64,000 bases of DNA from Portunus trituberculatus (GCF_017591435.1 NC_059268.1:4008481-4072480), one strand, 5' to 3'; shown: positions 33,350 to 46,014, counted from the first letter of the stretch. The notes: generated from the sequence alone by a model not told the origin. Translations and numbers: made by a program.

Positions 33350-34967
33350 ATCTATTAATGTCCAGCTTTTCTTAAAATCATGAATATTCCTTGCGTTGAC
33401 CACTTCCACGTCTAAACTATTCCATGCTTCCACCCTTCTATGAGGAAGCTATATTTTCACATCTCTCCTATAAGTGGCCATTTTAGTTTTTCCCATGCCC
33501 TCTCGACATTCTTCCATTCCACATACACAGATCTTCCCTATCCATTTTTCCATGCCAATCATCACTCTGTATATTGCTATCAGGTCTCCCCTTTCTCTTC
33601 TGTTTTCCAGGGTTGGAAGTTGCATTCTTTTCAGTCTGTCTTCATAAGTCAAATCTCTTAAGTCAGGCACCATTTTCGTTGCAGCCCTCTGTACTTTCTC
33701 TAGTTTCCTTATGTGTTTCTTTAAGTTCGAGCCCACTGTATTGTTGCATATTCAAGCCTCGGTCTTATCATTGCAGTAATTATTTTCTTCATCATTTCTT
33801 CATCTAGATATCTGAACGCCACTCTTATGTTCCTCAATAAGTTCAATACTTCTCCAATTATTTTGTTTATATGTCTCTCTGGCGATAGGTCATTGGTAAT
33901 TGTCACCCCAAGGTCTTTTTCTTCATGACTGGTTTTATGTCTTCATTTCCTATCTTGTACATACTCCTGATTCTTCTTTCACTCTTGCCAAACTCTATTT
34001 TCTTGCATTTTGTCGTGTTGAACTCCATTTGCCATGTACAGCTCCATTTCCATATTCTGTCCAAGTCTTCCTGGAGTAGTTCGCAATCTTTGTCACATCT
34101 CACTTTTCTTAACAATTTTGCATCGTCTGCAAATAGGCTCACATAACTGGACACCCCATCCACCATGTCATTTATGTAGACTGCGAACATTACTGGTGCC
34201 AACACTGATCCCTGTGGAACTCCACTCTCCACCAATCCCCATTCTGATGGTCTGTCCTTAATTATTGTTCTCATTTCTCTTCCTACCAAAAGTCTTCCAT
34301 CCATTTTAGTAAACTGCCATGCACTCCTCCTACCATTTCAAGTTTCCAGATCAGTCTCTGGTGTGGTACCTTATCAAAGGCCTTTTTTAAATCCAGATAT
34401 ATTCCATCAGCCCAACCATCTCTTTCCTGTATTACATCTATCACCCTCGAATAGTAACATATCAGGTTTGTCGTGCATGAACGCCCTTTCCTAAAACCAA
34501 ATTGACACTCACAAAGTATGTCATTTTCTCCAAGAAGTCTGTCCATCTAGTCTTCACCACCCTCTCACACATCTTAGCTACCACACTTGTAAGTGACACT
34601 GGTCTATAGTTCAATGGGTCTCTCTTGTTACCTGATTTATAGATTGGGACAATGTTAGCTCTTTTCCAGTCTTGGGGCACTACACCTTCCCTTAATGAGG
34701 CATCAATTACTTCACAAACTTTTTCTGCCAATTGCTCCTGCATTCTCTTAAAATCCATCCTGATACCCCATCAGGTCCCACAGCTTTTCTCACTTCTAAA
34801 CTCCCCATCATGTTCTTGATCTCCTCCACCGTTACTTGAAACTCCTTCATAATCCCTTTCTGTTCCATTACCAGTGGTTTGTCAAAAGCAGTCTCCTTTG
34901 TGAATACCTTCCAAAGCATCCATTCATAGCCTCTGCCATTTCCTGGGATCTTCACTGTATACTCCAT
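33350..34967 (-). pseudogene. LINE copy G reverse transcriptase and C-terminal domain, frameshifted
   Basis: 34967-34707, 34758-34462, 34546-34283, 34304-33903, 33906-33721 and 33736-33449 cover fingers, palm (LFADDAKLL), thumb and C-terminal domain (YEDRLKRMQLPTLENRRER). The protein of 34304-33903 is the same as copy F 31553-31152. Unlike copy F, AFDKVPHQRLIWKLEMVGG is readable in one piece. Confidence 0.85.
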
Positions 34968-35285
34968 TTACTTCTAAACTTTCAATACTTTCTCTATTTT
35001 TGATGTTGTTGTTCACATGTCTGTAAAAAGCCTTGGTTGGTCTTTACATTTATCAATTATATCCTTTTCTTGTTTCTTTCTTTCTTCTCTTCTAATCAAC
35101 ACATATTCATTTCTTGCTCTTTTGTAACTTTCCCACTGCTTAATCCGTCTTTTCCTTCTCCACCTCTTCCATGCATCCTCTTTTCTTGTTCTAGCCTTTT
35201 CACATCTATCGTTAAACCAGTCCTGCTTTCCAACTTCTCTATGTTGTCTTATTGGTACAAATTTTTCTCACCTTCTTTGTATATT

Positions 35286-36050
35286 TTATAAATTCCTTCC
35301 ACTTTTCATTTGCTCCTTAGCACTCTTGAATTTCATCCAATTTGTCTCTTGAAAGAATTTCTTTAGGTTTCCAAAATCTGTCTTGGCATAATTCCATCTT
35401 CCCACTTTATATTCTTCATTTCTTCTAGATTTCTCTTCGTCTATCACCTTGAACTCCAAAACTGCATGATCACTCTTTGCTAAAGGGCACTCCACCCTCA
35501 TCTCCTCAATGACCATTGGCTCTGTACTAAAGACCAAGTCCAGTCTTGACGATGCTCCCTCTCCTCCAAACCTAGTATCTTCTTTGACCCACTGAGTTAA
35601 CACATTTTCCATTGCCAGTGTCAATAGTGTATTTCCCATGTTGTCTCTGATCCTTCCATTGACCAGTCCTCCCAACACACCTCTTTACAATTAAAATCTC
35701 CCATCATTATAGTTCGTTCACAGCCACCCAACATTTCTTCCAGACATGTTCCTGTATCACTTATCATTTCTTCATATTCCTGTACTGACCATGCATTTGT
35801 CTTAGGTGGTACGTACACCACTATGTAGTGCCTCTTTTTCCTTCATTAGTTTCTGCTCTGATCTTTAGCACTTCTGCCTTTCCCATACCTTTTTCACTTG
35901 ATCCACCTTTATATCTTTTTAACCAGCAACATCACTCCTCCTCCCATCTTACCTACTCTATTTCTTTTCCAAACGTTATATTTCCTTCTCCAACCTTCAT
36001 CAGGTCTTCTCCTCTCTCAGTTTTGTTTCAGTAAGACCCACAATATCTGG
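35286..36050 (-). pseudogene. LINE copy G endonuclease and linker
   Basis: The N-terminal part is broken (LTETKLREEK near 36025). 35821-35621 reads VYVPPKTNAWSVQEYEEM and MMGDFNCKEVCWED. 35678-35286 is an open stretch with LTQWVKEDTRFGGEGASSRL, DLVFSTEPMVIEEMRVE and CPLAKSDHAVLEFK. It keeps the segment that copy F has lost. Confidence 0.8.
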
Positions 36051-37072
36051 GTTCTTGTCCCTCAAGTAATCGTTGAGTTCTAAAATCCCGATATCACTCC
36101 ATTTATGTTGGAATACATTACATTTCGCTCATATGTAAGTTTCTTTAGTCCTTTCTTGCTGTACTTTTCTGGGTTATGAACCACTTCCTCAGTCTCATAT
36201 CCAAGATTCTCCAGAAAAACTCTTTCTTCTCTTCTTCTGTCCTCTCTTCATTTTTTTCAAAGCCTCCTTTCTCAACTCATTTAACATTTCTCTTTCCTTT
36301 TCACCGAGATCTCTTCTCAACCAAATCTTCCTTGTTGTTTCCTGCTGGGCTAGCCTCCATGACTTCTCCACCAATTCATCTACATCCTTTTGTGACTTAA
36401 GTTTGATTCTTATTGGCCTCATACCTTCTCTTGTGAACTTTCCAATTCTATGGAAGTCCTCTATTTCTTGTACTAGGTCTTTTCCTCCTCTTGCACCACA
36501 TTAATGATATTATTTATCACCTTTTTATGTTTTCTCTCTCTCCATTTTACTCGGTGTCTTATCCTCCTCCACACCAAATATCACCACACATCTCTTTTTG
36601 TCTACAGTTTCCCTCACCAATGTCTCATTTGACTTAATAACCTTCACCACTTTCTCAGCTATCTTCTCTTCTATGATCTGTTGATCTATAATTTCAGCAA
36701 GGCCCAAAGTTTTCTCCCTGACTCTTTGATTTCCTTTTCCAGACTTGCAACTTTGTAATTTACCTCCTTTCTTTCCACTTCCTGACTTTTTTCCATTCAG
36801 CCTGCTTCTCCATCACTTTTCCTAGAGATTCTCCACATTTTTCGCAATTCACTTTAATTAGCTTAACTTCCTCTTTCAGTGCTGCATTTTCCTTCTTCAT
36901 ATCGGCACAGTCTCTCTTTACATTGTCATAACTCGTTTCCAGGCCCTCATACTTTTCAAACAGTTTTCAATTTTACCTTCTAACTCCAGAATTTTCTTCA
37001 CATAAGCGCTCTTTTCCATTATTCCTTGAAACCCTGTGAAGTCTGATTCCTCTTTCGAGTTCACGGCCGCCA
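36050..37072 (-). pseudogene. LINE copy G ORF1-like region, decayed
   Basis: The start MAAVNSKEESDFTGFQGIME at 37072 is followed by coiled-coil sequence (KKILELEGKIENCLKSM). KKRCVVIFGVEEDKTPSKME at about 36610 is the RRM-like strand, and MRPIRIKLKSQKDVDELVE to LRRDLGEKEREMLNELRKE (36422-36200) the basic C-terminus. From about 36240 one frame runs ERVFLENLGYETEEVV to VMYSNINGVISGF without a stop, linking to the endonuclease start. Several frame changes. Confidence 0.65.
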
Positions 37073-37293
37073 TGTTGCGCAGACGTAAACAAACCAGCTG
37101 ATGGCTCAAACGCAGGCTACAGTTTATATTTACCTTCACTGGACATTATTTTGCTAATCAACAGTTAACATGACTATATGGAGACGGGACAAACATTACC
37201 AGCTCCTTTCCCACCTTGGTTACTCTTAGGTAACTGTAGAATTATAGATGATTGCTCTGGAGCTCAGCGACCACCTCCGCCATCGACGATGTC

Positions 37294-37426
<133 letters not shown>

Positions 37427-37512
37427 TTGTGTTTGTTATTTTTTTTTTTTGTTGTTTTTTTTTTCTCTCTCTCTCTCATTTTTACTTTTTTTGTGTGTTG
37501 TGTTGTTTGTGT

Positions 37513-37517
<5 letters not shown>

Positions 37518-37543
<26 letters not shown>
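37518..37543. repeat. (TG)n tract: 3' tail of LINE copy H
   Basis: About 26 bp of TG immediately followed by TATTTACCTAGTTGTAG, the 3' terminus of copy H. Confidence 0.9.
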
Positions 37544-37644
37544 ATTTACCTAGTTGTAGTTTTACAGGGCCTGGGCTTTATGCTCGTGTGGCCCGTCTCC
37601 ATATCTACACTTATCCAATCTTACTTTAAAAGTGTGCACACTCT

Positions 37645-39114
37645 TTGCAGACACTACTTCTTCATCTAAACTGTTCCACGTCTCAATACATCTCTGGAAA
37701 CTATATTTTTAATATCTCTCAGACATCTTCCTTTCTCAGCTTTTTACTATGCGATCTTGTGCTTGGTGTCATATTCTTCTCTCAGGATCAGTTTCTCATT
37801 ATCCACTTGGTCCATTCCGTTGATCAATTTATAGACTTGTATCAGATCTCCTCTCTCCTTCTTTGTTCCAAGGTTGGTAGATCCATAGCCTTTAGTCTCT
37901 CCTCATATGTCATCCCTTCAAGTTCTGGGACCATTCTTGTAGCCATTTTTGTAGCCTCTCAATTTCCTTATGTGTTTCTTTTTATGAGGGGTCCACACTA
38001 CTCCTGCATATTCCAATCTGGGTCTTATTATAGTATTTATCAATTTCTTCATCATTTCTTTGTCCATGTAGTGAAATGCTACTCCAATATTCCTCAGCAA
38101 ATTATATGTTTCTCTAAAAATTCTATCAATATGGCTTACTGGTTGATTGTTTTCTTCCATCGTCACTCCTAAGTCCTTTTCCTTTTTGACTTTCTCCAGT
38201 TCTACTCCATCTCCCATCTTATAGATTCCCACAGGTCGTCTTTCACTCTTTCCCATTTCCATGACATGGCTTTTGTTCACATTGAATTCCATTTCCCACT
38301 TCTTACTCCATTCCCAGATCTTATTTAGGTCTTCTTGCAGTATTTCACAATCCTCCTTTTGCTTTATAACTCTGCACAGTTTCGTATCATCCGCAAACAA
38401 ATTTATGTAGCTGTTCACTCCTTCTGGCATGTCGTTAATATAAATGAGGAAAAGTATTGGTGCCAATACTGACCCTGTGGCACTCCGCTTTCTACTGCTC
38501 TCCACTTGGACTTCATATCTTTAACTACCGTCCTTATTTCTCTCCCCCTCAAATAATTTTCTATCCATCTCAATGTGCTTCCTTTTAAGCCACCCTTCTC
38601 CTCTAACTTCCACAGTAATCTTGCATGTGGCACTTTGTCAAACGCCTTTTTAAATCCAAATAGATGCAGTCAACCCATCCTCTCTCTCTTGTACTCTATC
38701 AACTATTCTAGAATAGAAACTCAATAAATTAGTTACACAAGACCGTCCTTTTCTAAAACCAAATTGGCTATTTGATATTAATTTGTTGTCTTCAAGGAAC
38801 TCGATCCATTGTTTCTTTATTATTCTTTCACACATCTTGCATATTACACTAGTTAGTGATACCGGTCTGTAATTTAAAGGTTCTTCCTTCCTTCCGCTCT
38901 TATATATGGGAACCACCTCAGCTCTTTTCCATTCTACTGGCACTGTTCCATTTTCTATTGAGCATTTTATGATGTTGTATATAGGACTTGCTAGTTCTTC
39001 CCTACATTCTTTCAGTATTCTGCCTGAGACTTCATCCGGTCCCATTGCCTTCTCTTCATCCAGTTCCTTCATTAACTCTTTTATTTCAAGCTTGGTTACT
39101 TTAATCTCTTTCAT
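37645..39114 (-). pseudogene. LINE copy H reverse transcriptase and C-terminal domain
   Basis: 39114-38650 carries KAMGPDEVSGRILKECREEL, LNYRPVSLTSVICKMCERI and QFGFRKGRSCVTNLLSFYS. A frame change precedes 38633-38415 (PHARLLWKLEEKGGLKGS, ESGVPQG). 38505-37918 carries LFADDTKLCRVIKQKEDCE, NVNKSHVMEMGKSERRP and WTPHKKKHIRKL. The catalytic ADD is kept. The C-terminal domain continues in broken frames to about 37660. Confidence 0.85.
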
Positions 39115-39368
39115 ATAGATTGTCTCTCTATTACCCTGTGGCCTCTCAAATTTGGATTCTTTAGTAAAGACCTCCTGGAATTTTTATTTAATAGTTCTGC
39201 CATACTTTTGGGTCTTCCACCATCCCGTTCTCTCCTTTTAACCTTTCTATTGTTTCTTTTGCCTAATTTTTCCATTTATGAATCTATAGAACAATTTTGG
39301 TTGCTCCTTACATTTTTCGACAATATCTTTTCAAGTTCTTTTCCTCTTCCTTCCTCACCTTAACATAT

Positions 39369-40362
39369 TCATTTCTCGCTGCCTTGAAGTTTTCCTTGTT
39401 TGTTGGATTCTATTTCTCCTCCACCTTTTCCATGCTCCATCTCTTTTCTCCTTTGCCCTAGCACACCTTGCATTAAACCAATCTTTCTTTCCTTCTTCTT
39501 TTGGTCTATATTTTGGGACATATTCCTGACTCCTGTTTTGTATATTTCCAAAAATAAGTTATATTTGTCTTGCATTGTCTCTGAGTTTTCCATCTCCTCC
39601 CAGTCTACGTTTTAAAATAGTTCTTGAGATTCTCAATATCAGCCTTTCTGTAATTTAATCGGTCTCCTTTGTATGAATCGTCTCTATCTTCCTTTCCTTC
39701 TTCTATATCTATTTCTAATATTGCATGGTCACTCTTTCCCAATGGGCACTTATATCTTATATCATCATTCATTTGTATACCCTTGTAAAAACTAGGTCCA
39801 ATCTCGCCGGCTCGTCGTTTCCTCTGAATCTTGTGCATTCCTTTACTCTCTGGTCCATCATATTGTCTATCATTAGGTTCAAGAATCTTTCTCCCAGGCT
39901 TCTTCCCCATACCACTTTCATAATTTTCCCAGTCCACTTCTTTACAGTTGAAATCTCCTACTAATATCACTTTTCTCCTTTCTTTAACGATTCTCATTAG
40001 ACTCCTTATTGTGTCATCTATCATGTCTTTATATTCTTGATTGGTCCATGAATTTGTTTTGGTGGCACATATGTTACAATGATTGTTAACTCTTTTTATT
40101 AATATGCACAATACTTCTGCTTTTCCTTCCCACATTCCATTTCATTTATCACTATCTCCTTCCTTAACATTATCATGACTCCTCCTCCTCCTTTACCCAC
40201 TCTGTCTCTTCTCCATACATTATACCTATTATCCAAGTCTATTTTGATTGCCTTATTTAGTTTTGTTTCAGCCAGGCATACAATATCTGGATTTTCTTTC
40301 CTTATGTAATCTCTTAATTCTAATTTACTTGATAAAACCCCATCTATGTTCGTATACATCAT
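39369..40362 (-). pseudogene. LINE copy H endonuclease and linker
   Basis: 40362-40099 begins MMYTNIDGVLSSKLELRDYI with PDIVCLAETKLNKAIKIDL. 40135-39605 carries VILVGDFNCKEVDWENYES and CPLGKSDHAILEIDI. The linker follows to 39369. Upstream, 40580-40380 reads the basic ORF1 C-terminus in broken frames. Two to three frame changes. Confidence 0.8.
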
Positions 40363-40615
40363 TTTAGTCTTTTGCCTTTATCATTTTTAGTTAAACTTGT
40401 TCCACTTTTTTCTCTTCCTTCTCGTTTATATACCATTTCCTTATCCTGTCTCCTAGAATTCTCCAAAAAAAATGCCTTCTTCTCCTCTTCTGACCTTTCA
40501 TTATTCTTTTCCCTTACTGCTGCTGCCAGTTCATTGTATCTCTTCCTTTCTTCCTCATTTCTATTTTTCTTTATATAGATATCCTTGCAGCCTTCTGTTT
40601 CTCTAAGTTTTGTTG

Positions 40616-40618
<3 letters not shown>

Positions 40619-40651
<33 letters not shown>
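40619..40651. repeat. (TG)n tract: 3' tail of copy I joined to truncated copy H
   Basis: About 33 bp of TG lies between AAGTTTTGTTGTTT (copy H, coding) and TATTTACCTAGTTGTATTTTAC (copy I 3' terminus). Confidence 0.9.
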
Positions 40652-40653
<2 letters not shown>

Positions 40654-40730
40654 TTACCTAGTTGTATTTTACGGGAAGAGAGCCTATGCTCATGTTGTCC
40701 CGTCTCTATATCTTAGTGTCTAATTTTCTC

Positions 40731-42550
40731 TTAAAGTCGTGTATGAAATTTTGCACACACCACCTCTCTGTCCAGTCCATTCCATATATCTATCACTCTA
40801 TGGGGGAAGCTGTTTTTCTTGAAGTCTCTTCTGTACTTGTCTTTTCTGAGTTTTAATCCATGCCCTCTTGTGTCCCTTCTGTCCCTCTTTAGCAGGTCAA
40901 TCCTATCGGGAAGCTCCATATTATTCATTATTCTGTAGATGGTCAACAGGTCGCCTCTTTCTTTTCTCTGCTCCAGTGTTGGTAATTCCAGTCTCTCCAG
41001 TCTCTTTTCATACATAAGAGCCGACAAGGTTGGGGCCAGTTTGGTGGCCGCTCTTTATATCCTTTCAATTTTCCTGATATTCTTCCTCATGTTAGGTGAC
41101 CACAGTACTGCTGCATACTCCAGTCGTGGTCTGACCAAGGTTACCAATAACTTTTCACCATATCATCATCAATATATGAGAATGCAATTCTAATATTTCT
41201 CAGTAAGTTGTAGGTCTCACCAACAATTTTATTTATACGTTTATTGGGGGAAATTTCCTTTGTTATGAGAACTCCCAGGTCCTTTTCACTTTCCACCTCC
41301 TTAATCTTCTCTTCTCCAAGTTTATATTGTCTTGTTATCCTATTTTTGCTCTTCCCAAATTCCATTATGCTACATTTCTTAATGTTGAATTCCATCTCCC
41401 ATCTTTTGCTCCATTCTCATAATCTATCTAAGTCCTGCTGTAGAGTTCTACCATTATCTTGCGACCCAACTTTCTTTAAAAGTTTTGCATCATCTGCAAA
41501 GAAACTCATAGCTTTCTATTCCTTCATCCATGTCATTTATGTATATTGCAAACATAATTGGGGCCAATACAGAACCTTGCAGAAAACAACTTATAACTTC
41601 CTTCCAGGTGGACTCCCTATCTCTAACTGTCACTCTCATAGTTTTTCCAGTTAGGAAATCCTTCATCCATTCCAGCAATTTTCCTTTTATTCCCCCTATA
41701 TCTTCAAGTTTTCTTATTAATTTTCCGTGTGGAACTTTATCAAATGGTTTTTATAAATTTAAAAATACACTGTCAACCCATCCATCTCTTTCCTGTGTTA
41801 TGTCTATGACTCGAGTAAAAGCATATAAGGCTTGTTACGCATGATCTTCCTTTTGTAAAGCCAAATTCTTACATTAATTATATTTTTTTCTTCCAAATGT
41901 TTGGTCCATCTTTCTTTGATCACACATTCACATATTTTAGCTATTGTACTTGTTAGGGACACTGGCCTGTAATTTGTTGGGTTATCTTTATTTCCTCCTT
42001 TATATATTAGCACAATATTGGCTTTTTTCCAGTCCTCTGGTACTCTTTCCTTTTTAATAGAACATTTTTATTATATTGTATACCTTATTTGCCACCTCTT
42101 CTCTCCACTCTTTCAATATCCAATTTGCAATTCCATCCAGACCGTGTGATTTTCTTACATCTAAATTTCTTAGTTATATCATTATTTCCTGCTCCGAAAT
42201 AACGATGTCTCTCATCGCAGGAGATTTATTTCCTAGTTCTTCGTAATTAATGTTTTTTCTCTTGTAAAAACTTCTTGAAAGTGTCTGTTCATTATTTCAG
42301 CCATTTCCAATTCATCACTGTATTCATTATTTTCATAAACTAGTTTCTCTATTTTGTGTTTGTTTTTCAACTTTTTGTTTATATATCTATAAAAGATCTT
42401 TGGCTGATCTTTGCATTTTTCTATTATGTTTTTCTCATAGTTTTTCTTTTCCTCTCTTCGTATTTTAACATAGTTGTTCCTTTCTCTGATACAGACTTGC
42501 CACTTCCTTGGATATTTGTCTTTTCTCCATATCTTCCACATTCTATCCAT
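40731..42550 (-). pseudogene. LINE copy I reverse transcriptase and flanking domains
   Basis: 42550-42233 is linker (PKIFYRYINKKLKNKHKIE). 42013-41804 carries NPTNYRPVSLTSTIAKICE. The QFGF-R-K-G-R-S motif is damaged near 41850. 41678-41490 has FLQGSVLAPIMFAIYINDM, where the usual VPQGSV has changed. The catalytic YADD/FADD box near 41500 is broken by a frame change. 41395-41141 and 41027-40731 are thumb and C-terminal domain (YEKRLERLELPTLEQRKER). Inactive. Confidence 0.8.
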
Positions 42551-42920
42551 TCTATCTCTTGCTTCTTCACATTTTCTATTAAACCATACTTCCTTATATG
42601 AGTATACTTGTAAGTGTATCTTTAAGTACTGATGATGAGGTCGCTATGCGACTGATACAGGATAACCTAGATGGGCCCTGGTGGCCCTTTGTTATCCTAT
42701 TATTTATGTTATGTTATGTTATATTTATCTTTAATTTTCAGTCTCAGGATATACCTATTCATTCCATCATTATAAATTTCTTTAAATGTCATCCACTTTT
42801 CCTCCACTCCTGCCTGGTTGCCAAATTTAGTCCAGTCTATCTTTTGGAAAAGTCTTTTTCTCTAAACTTTGTTTTTCTATATGTCAATCTTCCTTTTTTA
42901 TGTTTTTCATTCTGTTCTTT

Positions 42921-43920
42921 TTAAATCACTTCCTTGAAGGTTGCTACTATTAGTACATGGTCACTTATTGCCAAAGGTGTCTTATAATCTACCCCATCCA
43001 CAATTTCAGGTTCCGTTGTAAATAATAAATCCAGTCTCGATGGCTCTTCACTGTTCCTAAATCTGGTGTTTTCTTGAATCCATTGTGTCATTGTATATTC
43101 CACAGTTAACTCCAGTAACGTGTAATCCCATGAATCCTCATTTCTCTCTGTAGTCATATCTTTCCCGTGCACTTACTTACAGTTGAAGTCCCCCATTATT
43201 ACAGTATTTCTTTTCTTTTCTAATATTTCAATTAGTGAGCATTTAGTATCTTTCAAAACTTCCCCTATTCTACTACACTCCAAGATCTTGTCTTGGGTGG
43301 TACATAGCAGACTACAAATTCTCTCTTCTCCATATAATTTTTCTCAACTACAACTGATATAATTTCTGCACTGTTTCTGCCATAATTCACGTTCAATACC
43401 TTTAGGTTTTTTTTTGCTTAGTATCATCACTCCTCCACCCTGTTTTGCTTCTCTATTTTTCATATAGATATTGTACTGCCCATTCCCAATGGGGTTTAGT
43501 GTCAGTTGATTTTTAATTTGGTTTCTGTGATCCCCATTATGTCAGGCTCACCTCTTTAATAAAGTCGTTCAATTAATTTATCCCTGAGACGAGTCCGTTT
43601 ATATAAGCAACTTTTAATTTTCCACATTTCCCCTTATTTCCTCCTCTGCTCTTTCTTCTCTTTACTTGATGTACCATTTCATTTGTCTCATGTTCCAAAC
43701 TTTCAAAAAAAACTTTTTTTTCTTGGTCTCTGTACATTTATCATTTCTTTTTTTCACTTCGTTTCTCAATTCTTTCAATCTTTTACTCTCTAACAAATTC
43801 ATGTCTCTTTTTATCCATACATCTTTGTATACATCTGAATGAGTTAGTTTTCTTGCTCTCGTTAGTAGTTCTTCCACTTCTACTTGTGATCTCAGTTTCA
43901 TTTCAATACTTGTCCATCAC
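42921..43920 (-). pseudogene. LINE copy I endonuclease and ORF1 C-terminus
   Basis: 43901-43662 carries MKLRSQVEVEELLTRARKL and DVWIKRDMNLLESKRLKEL, the basic ORF1 C-terminus. In an adjacent frame KSLEHETNEMVHQVKRRKS to LKVAYINGLVSGIN runs without a stop into the endonuclease start. The GDFNC motif is broken near 43180. 43172-42921 ends with SRLDLLFTTEPEIVDGVDY and TPLAISDHVLIVATF (SDH kept). Confidence 0.7.
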
Positions 43921-44438
43921 TGTGTGTGTATATTTACCTAGTTGTATTTACCTAGTTGTAGTTTTACAGGCTTTATGCTCATGTGGCCCCGTCTCCATAT
44001 CTACACTTATCCAATTTCTCTTTAAAACTATGCACACTTGTTGCTGACACCACTTCCTCACTCAAATTGTTTCAAGTCTCAAAAACATCTTTGCAGGAAA
44101 CTATATTTTTTAACATCTCTCAGACATCTTCCCTTCCTCAGTTTCTTACTATGCGATCTTGTGCTTCTAATGTCATATTCTTCTCTCAGGATTAGTTTCT
44201 CATTATCCACTTGATCCATTCCGTTAATCAATTTATAAACTTGTATCAGATCCCCTCTCTCTCTTCTCTGTTTCAGAGTTGGTAGAACCATAGCTTTTAG
44301 TCTCTCCTCATATGTCATCCCTTTAAATTCTGGAACCATTCTTGTAGCCATTTTTTGTAGTTTCTCCAATTTCCTTATGTGTTTCTTTTTATGGAGGTCC
44401 ACACAACTCCTGCATATTCCAATTTAGGTCTTATTTTA
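43921..44438 (-). mobile_element. CR1/L2-like LINE copy J: 3' fragment, family of copies B and H
   Basis: After TGTGTGTATA, the terminal motif appears twice in tandem (TATTTACCTAGTTG, then TATTTACCTAGTTGTAG at about 43931-43960). The C-terminal domain (KKKHIRKLEKLQKMATRMV, YEERLKAMVLPTLKQRRER) is open at 44402-44079. It is 5'-truncated at 44438 against a TG tract and longer microsatellites. This is the last member of the second array. Confidence 0.88.
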
Positions 44439-44631
<193 letters not shown>

Positions 44632-44819
44632 CATATATAACTCTCTTATGGATGCTCAGAGCAACCTGAAGTTTTGGAGCTATGACAAGTTTCAAAAACA
44701 CTTTGTGAAATCAGTTTGCTGAGATAAATTAAAGGATTTACAAAACTAGACACACTTCAGCTATCTTAATGAATTCAGGTATTGAATTTACAAAACAAAC
44801 ATTGAACTGTAAAACATAC

Positions 44820-44987
44820 CTGAGAGAGTGAAGTGTTTCTAGTGCCATAACCATGGCATCTGTGGGTGGCGGGTCCATAAAGTCAAAACCTAAAAGATCA
44901 TTTATTCCCATTGCTTTCAGCTGGAGCACTGTTGATGCTAAGTTAGTTCTTTGGATGTCTGGTACACTTGTGGGCAACATCTCATCT
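44820..44987 (-). CDS. DHX8: DHX8 (Prp22-like spliceosomal helicase) exon, winged-helix region
   Basis: This 168-bp exon encodes DEMLPTSVPDIQRTNLASTV, LQLKAMGINDLLGFDFMD and PPPTDAMVMALETLHSL. It follows the second RecA-like domain and corresponds to the winged-helix domain of DEAH helicases; the PEIQRTNL-like and FDFMDPPP motifs are hallmarks. The acceptor is TATTTGCAG/AGATGAG, its A completing the Arg codon begun upstream. The donor is CTCTCTCAG/GTATGT with two bases of a Ser codon carried over. Intact. The intron to the next exon is 14.8 kb and holds LINE array F-J. Confidence 0.95.
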
Positions 44988-45232
44988 CTGCAAATAAATA
45001 TGAAAAAAATTATCTGCAGTTGTGTCTATATCCACAAAATCTATATCTTAACTCTGCAGTCTTGTCTACAACTGTATTTTATATAAAATACTTATTTAAC
45101 CCCACCTCAGCCACCATGAACCTCCAGAATTTGATATTCAATACATTACTAGACTAGATAATTATAACATTCTAGCAAAAAAGCTGATGCTTCCCTTTTG
45201 CCTGAGGCTGTTGCCTTTACTGAATCAAAATA

Positions 45233-45620
45233 CAGTGGTACTTTGCAATAATGGACCTCACAGTTATGGATTTCGCTCAATAACAGACTAGTCAGACGCT
45301 AACCAATTTTTTTAGACTGTAACAGCAGTTTTCAAAAGAAAGAATACATAGTTTCTAAGTGGCCATGTGGACGAATACACATATGACATGATTAACAAGC
45401 CAAAATAAACAAGCTAGATACCATTGTAACTTTTGTTTGTCTACAATTTACAAAACTTGTAATAAGGTGAAGAGTGGCAACAACCTGCCTGTTGGGGTCA
45501 CTAGAATTACCCTAATGGTAATTTGGAATCCTGGTCTGGTTGGACCTGTGGCCTGCCAAAGTGAAATGCTAACCATGCCTTTCTGTTTGAATGTTATCGG
45601 GCAAGTGAAGATAATGAAAC
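45233..45620. mobile_element. Tigger-like fragment, same family as 24206-24560
   Basis: It begins CAGTGGTACTTTGCAATAAT next to TA and shares the same block order as 24206-24560. It runs into a (GA)n microsatellite; a short duplicated piece resumes at 46021. Confidence 0.7.
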
Positions 45621-45631
45621 TTCCACAGAGA

Positions 45632-45771
<140 letters not shown>

Positions 45772-45799
45772 TCTGCTGGTGTGAATTACTAGTTTTTGC

Positions 45800-46014
45800 T
45801 TTTGTTTTTTTTATACAATGTGGGCTTTTTACAAGAATTTATGGGCTAAAGGGGATACTTTTTTGGGGTACCTCGTATCTCAAAGCTCACCCGCTAGGAA
45901 ACTGTTGCCCCACTTGAGGAAGCCCAACCTACACTCGGACAGTGGACAGAATTCGAACCCGAGACCCCTCGGACCCCAAAGCACGCATAGTTCCACTGTA
46001 CCACGGCGGCCCAA
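45800..46014 (-). mobile_element. tRNA-derived SINE
   Basis: On the minus strand the head reads GGCCGCCGTGGTACAGTGG (polymerase III A-box-like TGGTACAGTGG) and, about 45 bases on, CGGGTTCGAATTC (B box). The body (GTCCGAGTGTAGGTTGGGCT) and an A/T-rich end with TATAAAAAAAAC follow. The head is tRNA-like, but a functional tRNA gene is unlikely given the long non-tRNA body and altered arms. Confidence 0.75.

Larger units (their letters stand above)
37544..40618 (-). mobile_element. CR1/L2-like LINE copy H: 5'-truncated in ORF1, family of copy B
   Basis: It covers the 3' end, C-terminal domain, reverse transcriptase, endonuclease and the end of the ORF1-like region, truncated at 40618 against a (TG)n tract. 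It is nearly identical in protein to copy B where they overlap. Confidence 0.9.
40652..43920 (-). mobile_element. CR1/L2-like LINE copy I: 5'-truncated in ORF1, fourth or fifth family
   Basis: It covers the 3' end, C-terminal domain, reverse transcriptase, linker, endonuclease and the ORF1 C-terminus, truncated at 43920 against TG and copy J. It is the most AT-rich and most diverged copy. A decayed patch of about 130 bp near 42600-42730 breaks the linker. Confidence 0.88.

Noticed and set aside
45950..46014. Possible tRNA gene
   Set aside because: A and B boxes are recognisable, but the sequence continues into a SINE body and the acceptor arms do not pair convincingly.
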